From contig NC_135061.1 in assembly GCF_051014685.1 (NCBI RefSeq), forward strand, positions 6,310,029 to 6,374,028: 64,000 nucleotides of DNA. Direction: 5' to 3'. A model generated the notes under the pieces. That model saw only the letters and a list, made by a program, of their open reading frames with translations. It had not been told where the DNA came from and did not search any database. The stretch comes from Ptiloglossa arizonensis. Its lineage: Eukaryota > Arthropoda > Insecta > Hymenoptera > Colletidae. A program made the translations under genes and the position numbers. Below are positions 56,241 to 64,000 of this stretch, one piece after another. Positions within the stretch are counted from its first letter, which is position 1. Every line of letters starts with the position of its first letter.

Positions 56241-57047
56241 GATTGCTATATGTCAACCTGACTATTTTTACACAGTCGTAAATACAATCTATTAAATATA
56301 ATAAATAAACATTGAAATACCTTAAATATATTAAAATAATATAAATTATAATTAAGATAATGTACACGTGTGGAAAAATCTACAGCTAATAAACTTTGTA
56401 AAAATACAAATTATGAATGTATTTAATAAAATCTAAAACAAGAAATAACTGTTTATTTATAGTTTGAAAGTAATAATATTAATCTAAGCTTAAAGAAATA
56501 TTGCAATAATAATGACAATATAATTGTAACCACAGATTACAAATTATATTGTATACAAATCATTAGTACATATCACAGAATTAATGTATATATTGTATTT
56601 ACAAACAATATCATAAAGTTAGATGCAGTATAATAAAAGATAAACAAGACAAAATTAATTAAATAAAAGAATAATTGCGATGTTATTTAAACTCACTATC
56701 GAAACGCGCAGTCCGCCATTAATACTTTTATTTTTTGTTAATGTAAGTGCAAGGAGACAGCTAAGTGCCACCTACGCAACAATTCAGCACTCCACCAGTC
56801 GTCAGTGTCACTGCATTTTTAACAAGTTCTGACATTCGAACAAATAGATGTCATTGCTGCTAAATTTTTGAGCGCTTTGTAGTGAAACTAACGAAGAACT
56901 ATAAATAAACTGTCATCGCATTACGCGATTAATTACCACAAAGCTTCTACACTGATCTACACCATACACTGTGAATTGACGTTTTCGTTTTTTTTTTGCC
57001 CATCCACCATTGACAATAATAGCATAAGATAGACTCACTCAAAAATG
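56241..57047. promoter_or_regulatory. Probable divergent promoter of the RING-CH gene and COX6C
   Basis: Leftward, a possible leader exon of the RING-CH gene ends at a GTGAGT donor near 56,694-56,699 on the minus strand and contains a short upstream ATG at 56,719. Rightward, a possible COX6C leader exon ends at ATG followed by the donor GTAAAT (57048). If used, it joins directly to the COX6C start. About 300 bp would separate the two leaders. No TATA box is seen, as is usual for housekeeping pairs. The exact exon limits are guesses. Confidence 0.35.
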
Positions 57048-58213
57048 GTAAATAAAGGGAGAAATGTCGATAAAGTAGATTATTTCTTTTTAATTAACTC
57101 AATCAATTACCAAATCAACCTACTTCAAACCAGTTTAAATTATATAGTTCTTTTCATAAAAATATATAACATATTCTTACAAGTTTATTTAAAATTTAAT
57201 GTGTACACTATACAATATCATTTACTATTTTTCATACTTCGACAATTTCTCTTAAAATTTATTTTTGCAACTTTATCATAATTAAATTTGTACATCAAAA
57301 ATTAATGTACAAAATTTAAAAAAACTTGAACAAATTTTCCATTTATTGAAAATAGTCTTGTCAAATACCGTTTTTTTTTATAATTACAGTGTTTTCAAGT
57401 TAATTTTAAACTAATTATAATAGATTCTTACACATTCGATTAAAAATATTCTTATATAATGAAAACAAATAAACTACTCTAACTACTAGAAAAAATTTGG
57501 TACTTTAAGAACACATCTATAGATCTATAAAGGATTCGTTTCTGAATACACCAACTTAGTATCTCTCACTTTGTAAGCTTGTGAACAACTTCCAGCAGTT
57601 TCTGGTTTCCAGGCGATACGCTATTGACATCGGTTCGCAACGAAGTATATAATTTAAAGTTCATTAAAGTACTTTGCTATTTTATTTGCAAAAATTTATA
57701 CTCCTTTACAATTCCTGACTCTTTTTATTGTTAAATCAATTATCATTTTCATTAAAAAAAAAATGAAGTATTATGTAATCCCCATTTTACATTTACAAAC
57801 TGTTTAACCTGTCATAATACACTATTGCTTATTTAAAACTAATACGGATTAGATAGTTCCTTCAAATTGTTTCAATATATATTTATTCTCTATATTTGAC
57901 GTATTAAAATTTTGTGTGTAAATTTTATTGATCTTTTTAATATGTTGCATCATTAAAGTAATTAATTAGATTTTATCAAAAATTGAATGTTAATATAAGT
58001 TCTTACATATATCATATAACAGCAATTTTAATTGAGAACAAAGATATGGATATAAGTGTTTATTGAAAAATCAATGTGTAAAAGTTATTAAGTGTCATTG
58101 AAATGAAATAGATCAATTTATATTTATGTTTAGTACACGTATAATTGTATAGTTTCAAATTAATTTGTACACGTATAATTGTATAGTTTCATGTATAATT
58201 ACATTTATTTTAG
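57048..58213 (+). other. Probable COX6C leader intron
   Basis: AT-rich, stop-dense sequence between the candidate leader donor at 57048 and the acceptor TTTTAG before the COX6C ATG. Near its end a phrase of about 28 bases (ACACGTATAATTGTATAG core) is repeated in tandem at about 58,135 and 58,168. Nothing else was identified. Confidence 0.4.
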
Positions 58214-58521
58214 ATGTCAGAGGTACGTCTAGCAAAACCTCAACTTCGTAATCTTCATATGGCACGTGCTAAAAGAACTTTGCCAATGGTTATGGCAGGT
58301 ACCTTGGCAGTGGGTTTGGTCTGTAAGATACTAATGTGTGATAGGTTTGAGAACAGACTCGAAGAATTTTACAAGTAATTGAAATCCCATAGTGATTATG
58401 TTTATATTTTCTTTGTCTTTCAATTTGTAACACAAGTATTTTGTTTTATTTTAGAACTTATGATGCAGAGGCCACATTCAAAAAAATACAAGCTTCTGGA
58501 TTTATGGATTCTTGTAAATAA
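58214..58521 (+). CDS. COX6C: Cytochrome c oxidase subunit 6C (VIc)
   Basis: Two coding exons, 58214-58374 and 58455-58521, give 75 residues, the same length as human COX6C. A basic N-terminal segment with KPQLRNLH precedes one membrane helix (residues about 23-40, PMVMAGTLAVGLVCK). It ends with the family pattern FYKTYDAEATFKKIQASG. It is a nuclear-encoded single-span subunit of respiratory complex IV in the mitochondrial inner membrane. The ATG lies right after a splice acceptor, so a non-coding or nearly non-coding first exon is expected upstream (see 56,241-57,047). A polyadenylation signal follows the stop by about 40 bases. Confidence 0.95.
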
Positions 58522-58558
58522 TCAGTATCACAGATACTTTAACTGAAAGATTAGTGCT

Positions 58559-58564
58559 AATAAA
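58559..58564 (+). terminator. COX6C polyadenylation signal
   Basis: AATAAA lies 38 bases past the COX6C stop; a second candidate is near 58,596. Position and sequence fit a short 3' untranslated region. Confidence 0.6.
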
Positions 58565-59129
58565 TATTCCATCTATCAAGTCATGTACATATTTAATAAA
58601 TAAATGAAAAAGAAAATCATTAGATGTACATTTGGAAGATTAATATATTTTATATTACCCTGAAACTTGTTAAGTAACAAATCTTCATTTTATTTAAATT
58701 ATGTCAATACATTTTTAATTATTATTTAAATTACTTTTGATATGCATTATACTTGATTACAGTAGTAACATATTTAAAAAATAAAAAGTGAAGAATACAT
58801 TAATTATGTTACAATTTAAACTTCATTTATTATTATTTCAATGTTTGACTAAATATACTAAAGGCATATGATTACAGAAACAAATTAAATTCTTAAATTA
58901 TTTTACATTTTGTATTATTTCATATAATAAATATATGTATAATCATTAGTTTTTTAATTTATTTTGAAACTGAAAATATTGTATTATTCGTTTATGAAAG
59001 TAATATATTTTGTAGTATACTGAAAGTTGTAATAAATTGCTCATATCATGTATTTGTACCATGAAAAATATAGAAAACTGTGATCAAGTACATTATTGTA
59101 AATGCTCTAATAGATATTAAACTCAATGA

Positions 59130-59470
59130 ATTTAAGCAGCGAGAGGTTAGGAAATTTCAATGTTAAAATGATTGGCAAGATGGCGCCTCTCAAATACCCA
59201 GCGTGCCCCGCGCGATTGATTTGCGCATGTCAGTTGTTCGCATTGCAAATGGCGGCTCCTTGTTATTGTTCATGGCGTTTTATGACTTGTCCCTTTATAT
59301 TACCGATTATGTCGAGTTTTTTCGTGATCCCTACCGCGCGCTGTGTGCAGAAAGTGAAGTAAGACTTGCGCGGCATATTTTAGATTAAAATTAGTGTTCC
59401 TGTGGTGTGGCTGCGTGCATTTTGGACGCGAGAAATCCCGCACGAAGTTGGAAAGAAATGGGGTAACGTT
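59130..59470 (+). promoter_or_regulatory. GC-rich island, probable NCOA6 promoter and first leader exon
   Basis: GC and CpG rise sharply against the AT-rich surroundings. AAGATGGCGCC (about 59,178) and AAATGGCGGCT (about 59,248) resemble YY1/Pho-type initiator-proximal motifs common at housekeeping promoters. The island is followed by GGTAAC at about 59,461, a possible donor of a first leader exon. It lies about 2.1 kb before the NCOA6 start codon in the same direction. Confidence 0.4.
59227..59388 (+). CDS. Candidate 53-residue small ORF in the NCOA6 leader
   Basis: ATG 59227 opens a 53-codon frame ending in TAA at 59386-59388. It begins MSVVRIANGG, has a hydrophobic centre and a charged C-terminal half. 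The composition looks protein-like, but GC-rich leaders often contain chance frames. If transcribed it would be an upstream frame of NCOA6. I recognise no homologue. Confidence 0.2.
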   Translation: MSVVRIANGGSLLLFMAFYDLSLYITDYVEFFRDPYRALCAESEVRLARHILD

Positions 59471-61125
59471 AAAATTTTCTTGTGTTCATACGGTATCGAA
59501 TCGTTCAGTGCAAAGACTGAAGTGAGGCTCGTTGGCCACTGTGCCGTTCGTTATCGAATTTTAACTTTGTTTTGGTAAGCACATGCAATTGGAAAACATG
59601 TAGAAGAGCTGCGAAATAAAAATGTTCAGACTTTTGACGGTCTATCTTGAGCATGCTTGAGACCACTTCACGTACACCTCCCCCGACGGACAAAATGGTG
59701 GCCCCCCGATATCCAGTGTTCTGGATGCCTATTTTGCCGAAAATCATTAAGGAAATTGTTAAAATGAGTTATTTCTTTATTAAAATACTAAATTCTGATT
59801 AACGCAACAATCAACATTTCACGTCTGGTTAAAGAAAGTATTCTATAACCTATTTTCTTCCATATAGAAGTTGTGCCCCCGTCTTATGGCCCAAAAGATT
59901 TTAATTGCAGTTCGTGAGTGGTAAGACTTAATCCAAAATCGTTTTCTTTATATATGTCCGCCGATTCTGTAAATATTGACCAAGTAATTGATGTTAATTG
60001 TATATTTTTTTCATTAATCTCTTTAATTTGATGAAAATCACGATCAAATTATAACCTAAATAGTAATGCTCGTTGGCCTCACTTTTTGTTTATGCACTAT
60101 GTTTTCGTGTGTGTTTTGTTTCGATAACACTTGTCAATTTTATGTTCACATTTGATGTTTTTGATATTACATTTAAATTTACATGATTATTTTCATCCTT
60201 TTGACCACTAATGATTTAATTTATTATTTCTAACATATTTTTTTGTAAAAATATTTATACAGTTTATATTTGTACAATATCTCTACACACGTTTCCATGC
60301 AAATATGTAACCTTTTTTAAAACTATAATTTATAAATTACTGACATAACAAAATAAAATCGTATTAAAACTTTTATAGTACTAATTTATAAATTATATTT
60401 ATGGAAACTTTAGACAATTTTTTTTCTATTTAATTTTGTCATGTATATTATGCATGATAATATTTTAGTTTTACTTAATGTCTACTTAACAAGTTTAATT
60501 ATAGTTTTATTTCTAAGTTCTTTAATATTATTTTGCTGTTAATATATATTTAGATTTTAATGTGAATCTATGTATGCCAGTAATTATATTAAGTTTTCAG
60601 ATGCATTAATTATTAATTAATTACTAATTCACATCATATCAAAATAAGTTTAGAATATAATTACATATTATTCATTTTTATTTTTATATTTGTAAGATGT
60701 TATACTTTCATATGCTGTTTTCTATTATATTTTTACAATTAATAACTATTAATTAACATGTTATTTTCATATTACTTAATGTGTAGCTAATAAACAATGA
60801 CTATACTATTTCTACATTGATAAATATTCTTATGAAACATACTATAGGTAACACATATAATGTGTGATTATATTTCAAAAGCTTATGGAACTTTTAATAA
60901 ATATTTTACAGTTTGTAAATTAAATGAATTTTATAGATTTTTTTTTATATCATGATGTGTATAAATTATTATCTTTATTCTGTTATGTCAAAGTAAACTG
61001 GTATTAATTTTACCTTAAATCAGATGTTTAATTTCTTAACAGTGCTAAACATATTTAAATATGAAATAAATTTTCTGCCTCTTAATATAACATTATTTAA
61101 TAAAAATTTATTATTTTCCCCATAG
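59471..61125 (+). other. AT-rich stretch, probable first leader intron of NCOA6
   Basis: Apart from a moderately GC-richer first 250 bases, this is very AT-rich and stop-dense. It ends in a clean acceptor (TTTTCCCCATAG) at 61125. No gene was recognised. Confidence 0.45.
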
Positions 61126-61267
61126 AAACATTAAGCATATTTATTAGTGCTGGAGTGGTTTGGAGCTGTCGGTTTAGAACCGACGGACAAACATCTTATC
61201 ACCATATACCATAGTGATACCCTGAGGCGTTTGTAAGCTCTCTGGGTAGTTATGTGATTTGTAGTTG
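61126..61267 (+). other. Probable internal 5' leader exon of NCOA6 with hairpins
   Basis: The segment is bounded by a strong acceptor (TTTTCCCCATAG) and a strong donor (TTG then GTAAGT at 61268). It is GC-richer than its flanks and has no long frame, which fits a non-coding exon spliced to the NCOA6 start exon at about 61,553. It contains the two-tier hairpin at 61158-61192, a second weaker stem (CCCTGAG near 61220 with CTCTGGG near 61241) and an ATG directly followed by TGA at 61252-61257. Confidence 0.5.
61158..61192 (+). ncRNA. Two-tier RNA hairpin in the leader exon
   Basis: GTTTG (61158-61162) pairs with CAAAC (61188-61192), and inside it GTCGGTT (61168-61174) pairs perfectly with AACCGAC (61178-61184) around a TAG loop. 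The inner part can also be read as a 5-bp stem with a 7-base TTTAGAA loop, like an anticodon arm. No T-arm follows, so it is not a tRNA. It may be a translational control element or a chance structure. Confidence 0.4.
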
Positions 61268-61554
61268 GTAAGTATACAAATTTGTTTATCATTTAATCCA
61301 ATATAGTGAATTTAATATTTAATAACATTGTATTAAAACAATATTTAGCAATCATTTACTTTATGTAATATGATACCTACTTTAGATTGAGATTTAATAT
61401 AATACATATTAATATTTGTTTTGTAAAATAGAGCTGAATATTTTAAATTGACTTTTAATTAGTTATTACAGTAAATTGGTTATAAAATTTTATAAAATTA
61501 CAATAAGGAACTTATTGAAGTCAATATAGTATCAACTTATTGTATATTTTAGTC

Positions 61555-64000
61555 ATGGCGGCTGATAGTGATGGTGATCTGATTGAGACGGTGGTAACGT
61601 GTGTGGGTGACCTAGAAGATCCTGAGTTTCCACACAAGTTTAAAATTATTGTTGATCGTCTTAAATCTTTGCTTTGCAAAGGTAATTTTTGCATATGAAA
61701 GTTATTTTAAATTTTTTATTTAAAAATATCATTACTATTGAACACAGCATATAAAAATGATATGGGTATATTATTTTTTAATTTATAGACAAGGGGGATG
61801 GTTTAAGAGTAAATAAAGTGGAGCCATGGAATTCTGTCAGAGTCACATTTTCAATACCCAGAGAAGCTGCATTACGTCTTAGAGAATTAGCAGCTCAGGG
61901 TTCTCCGACACTTACTCAGCTTGGAATTCTTTCGGTGCAGGTTGAAGGAGATCAGGTAATACATACTCATTAATATAAATCAATCATATATTTTAAATTT
62001 TAATACTTCTTATCCAATACATATTTAATTAAGTTAATTTCTTTTTATCTTATCCATACATTAAATCTAAATAAAAGTAAAAAGAGTCCTATTAAATGTT
62101 TAATACACGGATTTGGTATATTAGGTGATATCATTGAGGATAGCCAATCGCTTTAGTGGAGAAGCACAAGAAATTGTGTTACATTCAGGACCCTCACAAG
62201 ACAGTGGTGCCAAATCTCAAAATGAACCCACTAGCAATACAACTAATGTTGATAGTGATCCTCAGACAGCTTTACCTGGTCCAAGTAATACATCTAGCAT
62301 TTCTTCAGCATTGCGTAATGTAGCTCAAATAATAGCAGCGGGTATGTTATTACATATTTTATAAAATTAAAATTGTTTTCATTAAATAATATGTAAAATT
62401 TTCTGAGTAATTATTGTTATTGCAGGTACATCATCAGAAAAAGCTCCACAGTTTCGTTCTCCAAATGTAGTTGCACCTACAGACTGTGATCCCATCCCAT
62501 CGTTTCTTGCAAAATCTGTACAGTCAACATCAGGCAATAGCAATGTTGGTGCCTCTGGAAATCAACCAGTAACTAATTCCAGCGCTTCGCCCAGGAATAA
62601 TTATAATGGTCCATTCCCATTTGCGAGTATGACACATGCTGCCCAAGCGATACATAGTCGCGAATCACAAGCAACTACAATTAAAAATGCTATGCAATTT
62701 AAACATCATGTACAGCCACCTCCGCCTTATCCTGCTCAAGAGAATTTGGCGACAGTAACAACATTAACGACTGGTCATACTACTACTCAGTCAGTTGTAT
62801 CAGTTGGTCAGTTGACGAATCAGTACAAGTCTTCAATTACCGCCACATCTAGTCTGTCACCAAACAATAACAATCTGACAGGGAATTCAAATGGTAATGG
62901 AAATCAAGTTGCTTTGTCTAGCCCACTTCTCGTAAATCTTTTGCAAAATGATGCTGGTACACATCCAAATAATGTGATATCTGGCCAAAAAATGTTGCCA
63001 CCAGCTGTTATCGATAGTTCTGGAATTACTAATCGTATGCGACCTACTAAAAAGCCAACAGTTAGAAGGAAAGATTTAACCTCGCCTAGTGAATCACCAC
63101 CAAATTTAGATTCACTTAGAACAGAAGACCTCATTGGAGGAACGACAGTCATTCCTGACCTATCTCAATCTTCTACATCTGCATTTGCAACTGTTAATGT
63201 TAATCAACCTTCAACTATTCCTCAACAACTTCCAGTCAATGTGATTGGTGGAACTGGGCAAACTATAACACAACAAATAGTGCATCAAACCTCTACTAGT
63301 GGACAAATGCAACAATCTGCATCTTCACTGCATGCTCAAGTACAAATACAACAAAAGTTTCCCATTAGACAAGAATTGGCTTACAGACCTTCACAGGTGC
63401 AATTGACAGGTCAACTTCCCATCAGGCACTCAGTTAATGGGCAACAAATTCGAACACCTTTGCAGCAACGACAATTATTACTGCAACAACAGCAACAGCA
63501 TCAAGTTCTAACTCAGCAGCAACAGAACATAAATACTTCACAATTGCTTACACAACAGACTTCAACGCAGCAGCAAACTTTGGTACAGCAACAATCTGTA
63601 AACACATCATTACAATCTACATCAGTTTCCAATCAGCCACTTCTACAACCACAACAACAACAACAATTAATGCAGCACTCTACGGTAAACATAAATGTTC
63701 CACAACAACGGCTGAGTTACTTAAATAATCAACGGCAACAAACTCCTCCTCCTTATTCACGACAACCGGTTCCACCACAGTCCCATTTAGGACAGCAGAA
63801 TCAAGCGCTAAACGTGCAACAACAATTACATCATAATCAACTTAAGAATATGAACGTTAATACCAGTACTACAACTGATTTCCGGTATGGACAAAGTCAA
63901 AATATTCTCAGTAGAAATTATCAGGCTGCATCCAGTAATGCTAATGGGACCACGTGGAACGCACAAAATACTCCTATTCCACAAGGTGCTCAGGTTAATA
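61555..64000 (+). CDS. NCOA6: Nuclear receptor coactivator 6 (NCOA6/ASC-2), 5' part, runs off the window
   Basis: Four exons are visible: 61555-61681, 61789-61955, 62125-62341 and 62426 to beyond 64000, giving at least 695 residues. Residues about 1-165 form the conserved N-terminal NCOA6 domain (start [20 protein letters not shown]). The long fourth exon is Ser/Thr/Asn-rich, then Gln-rich with repeated QQ runs from about residue 470. Residues 339-343 form the receptor box LVNLL within [11 protein letters not shown], the same context as the first LXXLL box of vertebrate ASC-2. NCOA6 binds liganded nuclear receptors and is a subunit of the MLL3/4 (Trr in flies) H3K4 methyltransferase complex. 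The open frame reaches the last base, so the C-terminal part is missing here. Confidence 0.93.

Noticed and set aside
61145..61192. tRNA-Leu-like half: A-box-like GGAGTGG and a 5-bp stem with TTTAGAA anticodon-type loop
   Set aside because: No T-arm (GGTTCGANTCC) or closing acceptor stem follows; the segment sits between good splice sites, so a leader-exon hairpin is the better reading.

Overview
The window looks like insect nuclear DNA, most likely from a hymenopteran and quite possibly a bee. It is AT-rich, with small introns in compact genes. It carries insect-type versions of PP2A-A, COX6C, NCOA6, membrane dipeptidase and a venom-metalloproteinase-like ADAM. It also keeps HOP2, which flies such as Drosophila have lost. 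The species call is inference from protein character, because no search was possible. All gene models were built by eye from reading frame, GT/AG splice sites and intron phase; every multi-exon model listed closes in frame.

Layout. Bases 1-21,680 hold no gene I can support. This stretch is CpG-rich non-coding DNA with several tandem duplications (139 bp x2, 266 bp x2, 141 bp x3, a decamer array, 209 bp x2). From 21,860 to 25,772 (minus) lies an unrecognised 553-residue gene built from tandemly duplicated phase-1 exons; it is the most novel object here. After a gene-poor gap come a secreted M12B metalloproteinase (29,844-33,936, plus), HOP2 (34,468-35,131, minus), a membrane-anchored M19 dipeptidase (39,454-43,069, plus) and a structurally complete but dead Tc1-type transposon (43,341-44,779). 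The right third is a dense housekeeping block: PP2A scaffold subunit A (47,444-51,015, plus), an EGF-like/multi-pass/RING-CH membrane protein (53,616-56,240, minus), COX6C (58,214-58,521, plus) and the 5' part of NCOA6 (61,555 to beyond the window, plus) with a probable structured leader exon.

The genes do not form one pathway. HOP2 acts in meiotic recombination, PP2A-A in phosphatase scaffolding, COX6C in respiration and NCOA6 in transcription. The two secreted or surface hydrolases are separate functions. There is a visible compositional contrast: CpG is frequent in the left 26 kb and around the dipeptidase, and scarce around the housekeeping genes. That is the pattern expected where germline-methylated genes lose CpG.
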